This document shows, piece by piece, positions 24,926-33,546 of a stretch of DNA of 64,000 nt. This stretch comes from Pseudomonadota bacterium. Its GTDB lineage: Bacteria; Pseudomonadota; Gammaproteobacteria; Steroidobacterales; Steroidobacteraceae. Both the position numbers and the translations under genes were made by a program. The notes beneath the pieces are model-generated. The model worked only from the letters and a program-made list of their open reading frames with translations, was not told the DNA's origin and ran no database searches. The stretch's first letter is position 1, and the number at the start of each line of letters is the position of its first letter. The DNA lies in NCBI GenBank assembly GCA_018241505.1, contig JAFEDS010000012.1:62001-126000 (forward strand). The letters run 5' to 3'.

Positions 24926-26053
24926 TGCCGGTGGAGTTGCCGACTCGAACTCGGCCCGCTCCAGGATGCGCCACGCTTCACGCCGTGACTCGTTGCCGTT
25001 GGACATCTGGTCGAATGCAGCGATCACGGCGTTGTAGTTGTGATTCAGCAAACCGTCAGCGTACTCGTGCAGGCCCTGTTCCCACTCGTTGGCCGCGTCC
25101 ATCAATTTTCTATGGACGGCGGCTGTCAGCGATCCATCGTAGCTGAGTCGAGAGGACTCCTCGCTATAGAGCGTCCGCCACTGTGGAACCAGCCATCCGT
25201 CGATTCCGTGTACGAACGCGTACGGCGCCAGTTGCCCGGACTGGAGGGCGTCTGAAGCAGTTCGGTACTGTGCCCGCAGTCCATCCATCCGGTCATCAAA
25301 GGTTCGCAGCTCTGCCGCTACCCTCTCGATTTCGGCGAGAGTTGCATGGGGCGCTGTGGTCGGTGGCGCGACGATCGGGTGAGGGGCCGGTAGCGTAACA
25401 TTCACTGTAGCTGACCCTGCGGCGGGTCCGGCGGCCGGCACAGAAGTTCCCGCCCGACGAATCGCGATGTCGGTCACCAACAGCGCCGCAACGGCGACCA
25501 GACCAACAATCAAAGCCGCAGTTACCAACCGCCGTCGTGCGTGACGTCGCCGATGCAACGACAGAGGCGGCCGTGGCACAGGCGCCGGCTCGGCTGTGAA
25601 GCCTTCATACTCAATCGTCCGAGTTGTCGGCAACAGGCGTACGATCGTTCCCGCGATTGCGGGATTGCCAGTCCAGAACTGGAAGAACTCTCCAGGCTTG
25701 TTGTCCCCGCGCAAGTCAACACGGACCGAGTCACCTTCGCGGAAAACCTCACCGATTTCCGCGGCGGCGACAAAGCGCTCGTCCGCGGTGCGGAATCCAA
25801 GTGGCGACCTTCGTCTCGTCACCACGAGCATGCCCCGCTCGAGAATGTGTATGGTGCCCGCTCCGGTCCAGCGGAATGAATTGTCCCGATGGGATCCGTC
25901 CCGCTGGGCTCGTGAGTCCGAACGGCCAGGTGCGGTACGGGGCCGGGAGAATTGAACCGCAAATTGCGGGGCACCGGACCCTTGCAGGAAGGAACCCGCG
26001 AGGGACGGTCGGGGTGACGGCTCGGGAGAGCCTCGACCGACGAGCGTGATCAT
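24911..26053 (-). CDS. Single-pass membrane protein of unknown function
   Basis: Up to 380 residues. Residues 60-150 form a beta-rich cytoplasmic domain (TIHILERGMLVVTRRR ... DSVRVDLRGDNKPGEFFQFW), reminiscent of a small PH/GRAM-like barrel. An Arg/His-rich stretch precedes one helix (about 175-197, LVTAALIVGLVAVAALLVTDI). The rest, after a Pro/Thr linker, is a helical periplasmic domain (ERVAAELRTFDDRMDGLR). The first 55 residues are low-complexity Arg/Ser/Pro and the true start could be later. No family recognised. The stop falls in the tandem repeat. Confidence 0.6.
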   Translation of the reverse strand: MITLVGRGSPEPSPRPSLAGSFLQGSGAPQFAVQFSRPRTAPGRSDSRAQRDGSHRDNSFRWTGAGTIHILERGMLVVTRRRSPLGFRTADERFVAAAEIGEVFREGDSVRVDLRGDNKPGEFFQFWTGNPAIAGTIVRLLPTTRTIEYEGFTAEPAPVPRPPLSLHRRRHARRRLVTAALIVGLVAVAALLVTDIAIRRAGTSVPAAGPAAGSATVNVTLPAPHPIVAPPTTAPHATLAEIERVAAELRTFDDRMDGLRAQYRTASDALQSGQLAPYAFVHGIDGWLVPQWRTLYSEESSRLSYDGSLTAAVHRKLMDAANEWEQGLHEYADGLLNHNYNAVIAAFDQMSNGNESRREAWRILERAEFESATPPASAGH

Positions 26054-26159
26054 GGCGCCAATATGAACCCGGGCGCCCGCAGGCGCAACCGGAGCGGGAG
26101 CGAAAAGCCGCTGACGCCGGCCGCCAGCCCTGAAGACAGGCCAACCCTCGCCGCGGGGC

Positions 26160-26729
26160 CTACTTCAAATCGAAAAACCGTCCATCCACCGGTTTGTTGG
26201 CCAGGATTTCTTCCTGGCTGAGACCGCGGATTTCGTGCGGGAACACCAGCCAGGTGTCGGTGGAATTGACAAAATAATCCGGCGCCAGGGTGCTGCGATT
26301 GCGGGTCGGTTTGTAGTACACGGTGGCGATCCGGATCGTGCTGGGCAGGTTGCGTCGACAGCGGTGCCGCAGCTCACTCAACACCGCCTCGAGGCTGCGG
26401 CCGGAGTCGAACACATCGTCAATCAACAACAGCCGGTCGTGTTCCTCCAGTCGCGACACCAGGTAGTCGATGGCGTGTACGCGCACCGACTTCTCCTGTT
26501 GGTCGATCCCTCCATAGGACGACGTCCGGATGGAGATGTGATCCACGCTGACGCCGTGATATTCGAGCACCTCCTGCACGGTGATGCCGATCGGCGCGCC
26601 GCCGCGCCAGATGGCGACCAGGAAGGTGGGGCGGAACCCGCTGCGCAGGACCTGCATGGCGAGGGTCATCGAGTCGCGCAGCAGGGAGTCGGCGGAAATG
26701 AATTTCTTTTCCAAGGGCGCCTCACTCAT
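26160..26729 (-). CDS. Purine phosphoribosyltransferase (HPRT/XGPRT-like)
   Basis: Type I phosphoribosyltransferase of 189 residues. The PRPP-binding loop reads LLLIDDVFDSGRSL (101-113), and the earlier strand FLVAIWRGGAPIG is the usual loop that contacts pyrophosphate. It would convert hypoxanthine, xanthine or guanine plus PRPP to the nucleotide. Start at ATG 26729; the frame is open to 26909 but runs through the neighbouring gene. It lies downstream of the MttB-like gene on the same strand, with a 14-base gap, so both may be co-transcribed. Confidence 0.85.
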   Translation of the reverse strand: MSEAPLEKKFISADSLLRDSMTLAMQVLRSGFRPTFLVAIWRGGAPIGITVQEVLEYHGVSVDHISIRTSSYGGIDQQEKSVRVHAIDYLVSRLEEHDRLLLIDDVFDSGRSLEAVLSELRHRCRRNLPSTIRIATVYYKPTRNRSTLAPDYFVNSTDTWLVFPHEIRGLSQEEILANKPVDGRFFDLK

Positions 26730-26743
26730 CCGCCCATTGTAGA

Positions 26744-28279
26744 TCAAGAAACGGCCGGCGCTCCCCCCTCGCTCTTGCGCCGTTCCACAAATGCCGTCAG
26801 CTCCTCCGCGATGGCCTGATCCATCGGTGGCGGCTGGAAGTTGGCAATCGTCTGCCGTGCAATGTCCCCCGCGCGCTGCGTCGCGGTCTTGGCGCCATCC
26901 GCGGCCCACGCGCCGTAGTTACGCCAATCCGAGACGAGCGGACTGTAGAAGGCGTCCCGATAGCGTTCCATCGTATGGGCGGTCGCGAAAAAATGTCCGC
27001 CGGGGCCGGCTTCGGCGACGGCCGCCACGCCGACCTCATCCGCGGTTGCGACCACCGGCTGAAAGATCTCCGCGAACATCTGCAGCATCTCAACGTCGAG
27101 CATGAATTTCTCGGCCGATGCCGTCAGTCCGCCTTCGAGCCAGCCGGCCGCGTGCAGAATGAAGTGACAGCCGCCCAGCAGGGCGCCCCACAAGCTCATC
27201 TGCGACTCGTACACCGATTGCGTATCAGCGGCATTGGAAGCGGTCGCGCTGGAGCAGCGCCACGGCACATTGATATGGCGCGCGAGCTGCCCCGCGCCGA
27301 AGGCCGCCTTTGTGTACTCCGGCGTTCCAAATGCCGGCGATCCCGATTTCATATCGACATTGGAAGTAAAGCTTCCGTACATCACCGGCGTGCCGGGCCG
27401 GACAATCTGCGACAGCGTGATGCCAAACAGCGCTTCAGCGTGAGCGAGCGTCAGCGCGCCGGCAATCGTGATGGGTGCCATCGCACCTGCCAACGTGAAC
27501 GGCGTGACAATCACGAGTTGGCCCCGGGAGGCAAACTTGAGGATGCCATCGGTCATCGGCAGGTCCAACTGCAAGGGTGAGTTGGTGTTGCAGATGGTGT
27601 AGCAATGCGCCTCGCTCTCGAACGCCGCTTCGTCCTTTCCCAGGGCGATGCGCAGCATGGCAAAGGAATCTTCGAGCTGCCCGTCACCGCGGCAGTAGAA
27701 ATACGGAACCTTGTCACCCAGCGTCAATTGGGCGTGGGTGGTTTCGAGATGGCGGACGGCAATGTTCACATCCTGTGGCTCGACCATCTGGCCGAGCACA
27801 TGAATCACGTCGTAAGCCTGGGAAAGCTTCACAAAGTCGCGGAAGTCCGCCATTGTGCCGGTGTGTTTGCCGCCATTCGACTCGAGGACCCCGGGAGGAC
27901 CGGCCACCGGCGCGAACACCACGTGCGGGCCACCAACACGGCAATTGCGATAGGGATTGCGCGCCATCAGATTGACTTCGGCCGGTACCGTGGCAAGCGC
28001 CTTCGCCACCAGGCCTCTGTCCAGCCGAACCATGTTCGTGGACTCGTCGACCAGCGCACCGGCGGCTGCAAACGCGGCGCGCCCGCGCGGTGACAGCACA
28101 CGCATGCCCTGATTCTCGAGCATCCCGAGCGCCATCTCATGCAGGCTCGCAACCTGATCATCGGAAAACACCCGGGTCGGGACAAATGGATTCTTGAGGT
28201 TCCGATAGCGGGACGCCCGCGTCCCCTCTCCGCCAGCCGTAGCTGCGCCCCTCGTCGTCTCTCTTCTGCGAGCTCTCAT
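26744..28279 (-). CDS. MttB-family trimethylamine methyltransferase-like protein (non-pyrrolysine)
   Basis: TIM-barrel protein of 511 residues belonging to the MttB superfamily. Stretches such as MLENQGMRVLSPRGRAAF, PVAGPPGVLESNGG, AQLTLGDKVPYFYC and a glycine-rich GGCHFILHAAGWLEGGL run along the family pattern. The coding frame has no internal UAG, so it is a non-pyrrolysine member; these demethylate compounds such as glycine betaine or other quaternary amines using a corrinoid protein. No corrinoid-protein or RamA-like gene is nearby. It is divergent from the TonB-like, PhyH and dehydratase genes. Confidence 0.88.
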   Translation of the reverse strand: MRARRRETTRGAATAGGEGTRASRYRNLKNPFVPTRVFSDDQVASLHEMALGMLENQGMRVLSPRGRAAFAAAGALVDESTNMVRLDRGLVAKALATVPAEVNLMARNPYRNCRVGGPHVVFAPVAGPPGVLESNGGKHTGTMADFRDFVKLSQAYDVIHVLGQMVEPQDVNIAVRHLETTHAQLTLGDKVPYFYCRGDGQLEDSFAMLRIALGKDEAAFESEAHCYTICNTNSPLQLDLPMTDGILKFASRGQLVIVTPFTLAGAMAPITIAGALTLAHAEALFGITLSQIVRPGTPVMYGSFTSNVDMKSGSPAFGTPEYTKAAFGAGQLARHINVPWRCSSATASNAADTQSVYESQMSLWGALLGGCHFILHAAGWLEGGLTASAEKFMLDVEMLQMFAEIFQPVVATADEVGVAAVAEAGPGGHFFATAHTMERYRDAFYSPLVSDWRNYGAWAADGAKTATQRAGDIARQTIANFQPPPMDQAIAEELTAFVERRKSEGGAPAVS

Positions 28280-28398
28280 GCGCCACCTCGTGATCGCGAG
28301 CCTATACCATTTCAGGGGCGTCGCCGGCGCGAGCTGGCGCCGGAAATCCTCATAGCCCCATCTACTTATGGCATTCGGCGCAGGGGCGCGCGAAAAGT

Positions 28399-28794
28399 CT
28401 AGGGCGCGGCGAAGTTAACTGTGTTGTGCACGCAGCCGGGGTGGCCGGCCGGATAGGAAAGCGTTTTGCCGATCTCGACCGCCTCGGAATCGAGCTGGGG
28501 AGAGCCGGACTGCCGCACCAGCTTGACGGCGCCCGTGACGTTGCCGTCGCCATCCACGCAAGTGCAAACCGTCGCCTGGCCAATGACCGCGGCCGGCAGG
28601 TTGGTCGACTTTGGATGATCAAACACCACGCCCTTGAACGCATCGGGCGTGAGCTGAATGCGGATCGTCAAAGAGGACCCCTTGGTGGGCGGTGCCTCGC
28701 AGGTGGGGGGCAGTGGATCGGCCTGAGCCGCGATCGTCGCGACCAGGGCGGCGGCTGTGACGGTCTGAGTCCAATGTCGGATTGCTGTTTTCAC
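28399..28794 (-). CDS. Periplasmic TonB C-terminal-domain-like protein
   Basis: Small exported protein of 131 residues starting at GTG 28794. The leader ends AAQA, and the mature part carries a TonB-CTD-like arrangement: ATVCTCVDGDGNVTGAVKLVRQSGSPQLDSEAV, where a beta-hairpin is followed by a helix that begins L-D-x-E-A. Unlike true TonB it lacks the transmembrane anchor and Pro-rich spacer. Four Cys may form disulfides. Function unknown. Confidence 0.7.
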   Translation of the reverse strand: MKTAIRHWTQTVTAAALVATIAAQADPLPPTCEAPPTKGSSLTIRIQLTPDAFKGVVFDHPKSTNLPAAVIGQATVCTCVDGDGNVTGAVKLVRQSGSPQLDSEAVEIGKTLSYPAGHPGCVHNTVNFAAP

Positions 28795-28943
28795 GAGCCG
28801 ATCAGTCTACTCCGCCGCTCGCAGCGCTGCCACGCGCCGCGTTATGTCAGACCCGAGTTTGAATTCTCGAGCTGCAGCTTTCAATCAGCTTTCGAACACT
28901 GGAATTTCCAGTGCGGCATTGCTTCCGCTCGACACCGTGGTGC

Positions 28944-28949
28944 TATAGT
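28944..28949 (+). promoter_or_regulatory. Candidate -10 box upstream of the PhyH gene
   Basis: TATAGT lies 28 bases before the ATG at 28978; no good -35 box sits 17 bases upstream. It would serve the PhyH-dehydrogenase-dehydratase operon. Confidence 0.3.
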
Positions 28950-28977
28950 GAACCAACAATAAGAGCGTCCAGGACGG

Positions 28978-29805
28978 ATGGGGCAAGTACTCATGTCTAT
29001 TGTGACGATGCCGTCGACTGCGAATCCTCTTGCGACACCCGCGAACGAGGTGTTTGAACGCGACGGTTGCCTGACCCTGAGCTCGCTGACGACCCTTGCC
29101 GATATCGAGCTGATTCGATCCCTGCTCGATCCCCTGTTCGACAAGTTTGACACCCTGGGTGAGCGCGCCGTCGATCTCGCCGGACCGCGCGAAGCCGGCG
29201 TGCCCTTGCGCTCTCCGGAAATCAACGAAGTGGTTCGACTCGAGCCGCGGCTGCGATCGACACTGGCGTATCGCCGCTGCCGCGACATCGCCGCCATGCT
29301 GCTCGGGACGCCCGTGGGTTATCAGTTCGACCACGCCATCTTCAAGCCGCCGTTGAATCAGACCGCGACCGCCTGGCACCAGGACGAGTCCTATTCCCGC
29401 GAGCCCATCCCGTTGCGCTCCGTTCACTTCTGGATTCCTTTACAGCCGGTCACGGTGGAGAACGGCTGCATGTGGTTCGTGCCCGGCTCGAATCACAACG
29501 GCCTGCTGCCGCACTATGTGGCGAGCCGGCGCTTCAGTGGTCCGCTTGCGGAGAACACTTCCGTGACGCTGGCCACCAAGATTGTCGATGAATCCAAAGC
29601 CATTGCCTGTCCGCTGCCGCTCGGTGGCGCGACGGCTCATCATCCGCTGACGCTTCATTACACCGGGCCCAACCAGACCGACGCCTGGCGCAAGGCGTGG
29701 ATTCTGCATTTTGGTGCCTACGGTTGGTTCCGTAAGCATCTGCATCCCAAAGTGCTCGCCGCGAAACTCGGCGTAGGCGCACATCCCCCCAAGCTAGCTA
29801 CCTGA
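28978..29805 (+). CDS. PhyH-family Fe(II)/2-oxoglutarate oxygenase
   Basis: Cupin-like oxygenase of 275 residues. The iron motif is His134-Gln-Asp136 in WHQDESY, with the distal His at 221/222 in TAHHPLTLHYTGPN and an Arg some residues later (AWRKAW). Phytanoyl-CoA dioxygenase relatives hydroxylate CoA esters, ectoine, or small metabolites. The ORF starts at ATG 28978; an in-frame ATG five codons later is possible. It leads a cluster with a beta-hydroxyacid dehydrogenase and an enolase-superfamily dehydratase. Substrate unknown. Confidence 0.85.
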   Translation: MGQVLMSIVTMPSTANPLATPANEVFERDGCLTLSSLTTLADIELIRSLLDPLFDKFDTLGERAVDLAGPREAGVPLRSPEINEVVRLEPRLRSTLAYRRCRDIAAMLLGTPVGYQFDHAIFKPPLNQTATAWHQDESYSREPIPLRSVHFWIPLQPVTVENGCMWFVPGSNHNGLLPHYVASRRFSGPLAENTSVTLATKIVDESKAIACPLPLGGATAHHPLTLHYTGPNQTDAWRKAWILHFGAYGWFRKHLHPKVLAAKLGVGAHPPKLAT

Positions 29806-29913
29806 TTGGATCGGCGCGGCATTGGCCGCGCGGAGCCCGGGTTCTTTTCAGCCAGACCAGGTGTCTGGCTGCGCTTGCGGCGTATCATCTCCAGGCATTC
29901 GTCAGGGGGGAGG

Positions 29914-30828
29914 ATGCGCGTGCGGTACGGCTTTATTGGTCTCGGTAATCTCGGCAAGTACCTGGCCGCGAGCCTCCTGCGCGCCGGATTCGATCTCACC
30001 GTTCATGACCTGCATCGAGCGGCAGCCGACGGCCTCATCCAAAGCGGTGCCCGGTGGGCCGCTTCACCCAAGGAGCTTGCAGGCACCGTTGATGCGGTGA
30101 TCACCTGCCTGCCTTCGCCGGCGGCATCCACAGCGGTTCTGACCGCGGACAACGGAGTTCTGAATGGACTTCGCTCCGGCGGCACGTGGATTGAAATGAG
30201 CACCACCGATCAGAACGAGATCGAGCGCATTGCTCGTCTGGCGGCGCAGCGTGGGATCGCGACATTGGAGGCGCCTGTCACCGGCGGTGTGCACCGGGCC
30301 GCCGCCGGGGAAATCACAGTCCTCGTCGGTGGCGACCGTGCCGTGTACGACACTCACCTGGCCGCGCTGCAGGCGATGGGCGGCGAGATTTTCTATATGG
30401 GTGAGTTGGGCAAGGCCTGTGTAATCAAAGTGATTACCAACATGCTCGCCTTTATTCATCTCGTGGCGGCGGGTGAGGCGCTGATGCTCGCCAAGCGGGG
30501 AGGGCTCGATCTGGCGCAGGCGTTTGCGGCCATCAAGGCCAGCTCCGGTACGAGCTTTGTGCACGAGACCGAAAGCCAGTTGATTCTCAACGGCAGTTAC
30601 AACATCAATTTCACCATGGACCTGGCCTGCAAGGACCTGGGCTTTGCCTATCGCTACGGCCGCGAATTTGGCGTCCCCCTGGAGCTCGCCGGCCTCACCG
30701 AGCAGATTTTCCGCCGCGCGCGCGAGCAATATGGCGGCAGTGCGCAATCCACGCAGGTGGTCAAGCTCCTGGAAGACGCCCTGCACACGGAGCTGCGAGC
30801 CCCGGGATTTCCCGCGGAGCTCACCTGA
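29914..30828 (+). CDS. NAD(P)-dependent beta-hydroxyacid dehydrogenase (HIBADH-like)
   Basis: Dehydrogenase of 304 residues with the dinucleotide fold motif GLGNLG (9-14). The catalytic-lysine region GELGKACVIKVITNMLAF and substrate motif EAPVTGGVHRAAAGEIT are those of 3-hydroxyisobutyrate and tartronate semialdehyde reductases. The ATG at 29914 directly follows GGGGGGAGG; a GTG two codons later is a possible alternative. It sits 108 bases after the PhyH gene and 12 before the dehydratase, so the three likely form one pathway. Confidence 0.88.
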   Translation: MRVRYGFIGLGNLGKYLAASLLRAGFDLTVHDLHRAAADGLIQSGARWAASPKELAGTVDAVITCLPSPAASTAVLTADNGVLNGLRSGGTWIEMSTTDQNEIERIARLAAQRGIATLEAPVTGGVHRAAAGEITVLVGGDRAVYDTHLAALQAMGGEIFYMGELGKACVIKVITNMLAFIHLVAAGEALMLAKRGGLDLAQAFAAIKASSGTSFVHETESQLILNGSYNINFTMDLACKDLGFAYRYGREFGVPLELAGLTEQIFRRAREQYGGSAQSTQVVKLLEDALHTELRAPGFPAELT

Positions 30829-30840
30829 AAGCGGGCTGAC

Positions 30841-32052
30841 ATGAAACTGACAGACATCAAGACCTACGTCGTCGGCAATCCGCCGCCACACTACGGCGGA
30901 CGCTACTTCGTATTCGTCAAGTTGATCACCAACAGCCGCGTTGAGGGAATCGGCGAGGCGTACTGCGTACCCTTCGATCCGCATCTGGTTGAAAAGCTGC
31001 TGGTGGATGTATTCCAACGCTATCTGCACGGTCACGATCCCCACAACATCGAGGCAATGTGGCGCCGCGTGTACTCCGCAGGCTTCACGCAACATCCAGA
31101 CCTCACGATGAGTGCTGTGTTGAGTGCCCTGGAGATGGCCTGTTGGGATATCGTGGGCAAGGAGGCCGGCCAGCCCGTTTACAACCTGCTCGGCGGCCAG
31201 GTGCATGAGAAGCTGCGGACCTACACCTACATTTATGCCAGGCCTGGTGATGCCACCGATGTGTATCGGGATCCGGATCTGGCGGCCCAGCGCGCCGCGG
31301 AGTACCTGGCCCAGGGTTTCACGGCGCTCAAATTCGACCCGGCCGGCCCGTACACGGCGTTTGACGGCAGACAATTGAGTCTCACCGAAATCGAGCGCAG
31401 CGTGCGTTTTTGTCGGCAACTTCGCGAAGCCGTGGGCCTCAAAGCCGATCTGCTCTTCGGCACCCATGGCCAGATGACCGCGGCCGGCGCCATCCGGCTG
31501 GCCCGGCAGCTCGAGCCCTACGATCCGCTCTGGTTCGAAGAGCCCGTGCCGCCGGATGCGCCGGAAGAAATGGCCAAGGTGGCCCGCGCGACGTCGATTC
31601 CCATCGCAACGGGCGAGCGTCTTGCCACCAAATATGACTTCGGGCGCCTGCTGCGGGCCGGCGGGGCTGCGATCCTGCAAATGAACCTCGGCCGCGTCGG
31701 CGGCCTCCTCGAGGCCAAGAAGATTGCCGGCATGGCCGAAGTGGATCACGTGCAGATCGCCCCGCACCTGTATTGCGGCCCGGTCGTCGGTGCCGCCAAC
31801 ATTCAACTCGCCACCTGCAGTCCCAACTTCCTCATTCTCGAGAGCATTGAGCGCTGGGACGGCTTTCACGCCCGGATTCTGCGCAAGCCCGTGCGCTGGG
31901 AGTCAGGTTACGTCATCCCGCCGGCCGAGCCGGGGCTCGGCATCGAGCTGAACGAAGCGGTGTTGGCGCGACATCCTTACAGCGGCGATCGGCTCCATCT
32001 GGAGATGGCCGCCCATCCGGCACCCGTCACAGATCCTTCGGCCGCCGGCTGA
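30841..32052 (+). CDS. Mandelate racemase/muconate-lactonizing-type dehydratase
   Basis: Enolase-superfamily enzyme of 403 residues with the MR/MLE capping domain (1-130) and barrel. Visible active-site residues: His209 in FGTHGQ, Glu233/234 in WFEEPVP, Glu259 in TGERL, and His309 in IAPHLYCGP. The Asp that normally precedes the first His by two residues (D-x-H in galactonate and mannonate dehydratases) is Gly207 here. The order of motifs follows the D-galactonate dehydratase branch. Predicted to dehydrate an acid sugar; the ligand change casts doubt on metal binding by the usual three acids. Confidence 0.88.
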   Translation: MKLTDIKTYVVGNPPPHYGGRYFVFVKLITNSRVEGIGEAYCVPFDPHLVEKLLVDVFQRYLHGHDPHNIEAMWRRVYSAGFTQHPDLTMSAVLSALEMACWDIVGKEAGQPVYNLLGGQVHEKLRTYTYIYARPGDATDVYRDPDLAAQRAAEYLAQGFTALKFDPAGPYTAFDGRQLSLTEIERSVRFCRQLREAVGLKADLLFGTHGQMTAAGAIRLARQLEPYDPLWFEEPVPPDAPEEMAKVARATSIPIATGERLATKYDFGRLLRAGGAAILQMNLGRVGGLLEAKKIAGMAEVDHVQIAPHLYCGPVVGAANIQLATCSPNFLILESIERWDGFHARILRKPVRWESGYVIPPAEPGLGIELNEAVLARHPYSGDRLHLEMAAHPAPVTDPSAAG

Positions 32053-32196
32053 GCCCCGGGCGTCGGCCAGCAGCAGCGCACAGCCTGAGCCCGAGATCTG
32101 CTCGTACAGCGAGTCCATCTCCGCCCGCGCGATCTGGACCAACTCCGTCTTTTCAGTCGGCGCGATAGCGCCGCAGCAATCGGCTCGCTATGCTCG
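32053..32196 (-). pseudogene. Remnant of an AcoR-like sigma-54 regulator sensor domain
   Basis: On the minus strand the segment VQIARAEMDSLYEQISGSG, ending in CALLLADARG, is very close to the N-terminal region of AcoR-type activators, which read roughly E-M-x-x-L-Y-x-Q-I-A-G-S-G ... L-L-T-D-A-x-G. The homologous reading ends exactly at the stop codon of the dehydratase gene. The part before it (EHSEPIAAALSRRL) lies in another frame, so the fragment has both a frameshift and a truncation. No AAA+ or helix-turn-helix part follows. Confidence 0.55.
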
Positions 32197-32227
32197 GCCG
32201 CGATAGGAATCACTCGCGGCGGGCAAA

Positions 32228-33109
32228 ATGGTGGTTTCAGCCGGTGTCGTTGCCTGGTGGTTTTTTCTGTGTACCGCAGCAACCGTCAACATCGTTGCCT
32301 GGTGTCTGACAGCGAATGCGGTAGCGCGGCGTCGACCCGCCATGCCCGTCGATGCCTTCGCCCGGTGCAAGCTCCAACTGGCGCTGTCGTGTGTGTATGT
32401 ATTGGGGTGTGCCTACCGGTCGGTGTTACCGGTGTATGACATCCCGCGGCTGGGCCTGTTCGACACCTTTTTCTCCAGCGTGATGGTCGGGCGTTCCGTG
32501 GCGACGGTCGCCGAGTTATCTTTCGCTGCGCAGTGGGCCGTCATGCTCAATGCCACCGCCGAGTCAACGGGGAGCGCCGTTGCGCGCAGGGTGTCGCGGC
32601 TGATCCTGCCGCTGATTGTCACCGCGGAAATCTGCTCCTGGATCGCGGTCCTCACCACTTCAAACCTGGGGCATGTATTTGAGAACTCGCTGTGGGGAGT
32701 CTCCGGGGCCCTGGGTGTCATAGCCATCGCGTCCACCATTCCCCGCTGTGCCGCCGCTCGGCGGCCTGCCATGGTGGCCTGGTGTGTTGCCGGCGCGTTG
32801 TACGTGGCCTTCATGTTCAGTTTTGACGTGCCCACCTATGCCGGGCGTTGGCTCGCGGACCAGGCCGCCGGCAAACACTATTTAACCCTTGCGCAGGGGC
32901 TGCAGGATGTAGCGCACTGGCATGTCTCGTACCGCTGGGAGGACTGGAAAACGGAGGTTGTGTGGATGTCGCTGTATTTCAGTGCCGCCGTCTGGATCAG
33001 CATTTCCCTGATCCAGGCCCGCATTCCTTCTACAACCCTCGCCCGGGAGGGTGCGGCGGTGTTGCGTTCGCGGCGCGGGCTCGGTACCAATTTGCTTTTT
33101 AAACGTTAA
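32228..33109 (+). CDS. Multi-pass membrane protein of unknown function
   Basis: Protein of 293 residues with about seven hydrophobic helices (for example VVAWWFFLCTAATVNIVAW, LILPLIVTAEICSWIAVLT, MVAWCVAGALYVAFMFSF). Between helices are GCAYRSVLPVYDIPRLGLFDTFFSS and DVAHWHVSYRWEDWKTEVVWMS, rich in Trp and His. No family recognised with certainty. It has no cytoplasmic domain and stands alone, ending 16 bases before a doubtful ORF. Confidence 0.75.
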   Translation: MVVSAGVVAWWFFLCTAATVNIVAWCLTANAVARRRPAMPVDAFARCKLQLALSCVYVLGCAYRSVLPVYDIPRLGLFDTFFSSVMVGRSVATVAELSFAAQWAVMLNATAESTGSAVARRVSRLILPLIVTAEICSWIAVLTTSNLGHVFENSLWGVSGALGVIAIASTIPRCAAARRPAMVAWCVAGALYVAFMFSFDVPTYAGRWLADQAAGKHYLTLAQGLQDVAHWHVSYRWEDWKTEVVWMSLYFSAAVWISISLIQARIPSTTLAREGAAVLRSRRGLGTNLLFKR

Positions 33110-33546
33110 GGGGTACCATCCGATGTGAACCTTTCCGTGAGTTTGCACGTGCACCTGCCGACCGACAGCCACTTCCGCTTGTTAGAACGCGCCGCCTGGC
33201 GCAAGCGCAAGCATGGATATGTGCGGCGCGCGGTGCGGCGGCTTCAGAATTGCGCGTATGCCCTCCTGGGCAGCTCCATGGTCTCCAACACGAGCGGCCG
33301 GGCCCTCAGCTCCGGTAGCGCCCGTCAGTCCTCTGTCTCTCTCCCAACCTAACCTGCCCTGATTTGAAGCTGACGTTGCGGTTGGCGCGGCCTCGTGCCC
33401 GTTGGCGGCCGTTCGCTTCCCAAGCCTTTTCCTCGTGCCTTTTGCATTTTTCCCCTGACGCGGGCAAGGGGCACGTTCGCGCCTGAAAACCTCAGGCGCT
33501 CATGCGCACGCGCGCGATGGCGTGCGGCGGGTGGGTATTTGTCTAA
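33110..33546. other. 437-base region without a supported gene
   Basis: A 75-codon frame (33125-33352, GTG start) is Arg- and Ser-rich without homology or good ribosome binding site; I do not accept it. From 33353 to 33546 there is a pyrimidine-rich stretch, a perfect hairpin at 33479-33499 and the leader of the flippase gene. Confidence 0.5.
33479..33499. promoter_or_regulatory. Perfect 8-bp hairpin in the flippase leader
   Basis: GCGCCTGA and TCAGGCGC flank an AAACC loop, 47 bases before the flippase start. It may be a terminator for the upstream gene or a leader structure; no T-run. Confidence 0.45.

Noticed and set aside
26744-28279. Pyrrolysine-containing MttB
   Set aside because: No in-frame UAG in the full-length frame, so it is a non-pyrrolysine member.
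30064-31869. 601-residue minus-strand frame opposite the dehydrogenase and dehydratase genes
   Set aside because: Shadow of two real genes, produced by GC bias at third codon positions; no family signal.
33125-33352. 75-codon plus-strand ORF after the seven-helix protein
   Set aside because: Arg/Ser-rich without family likeness; GTG start has AAGGGG too far upstream (11 bases), and codon use looks random.
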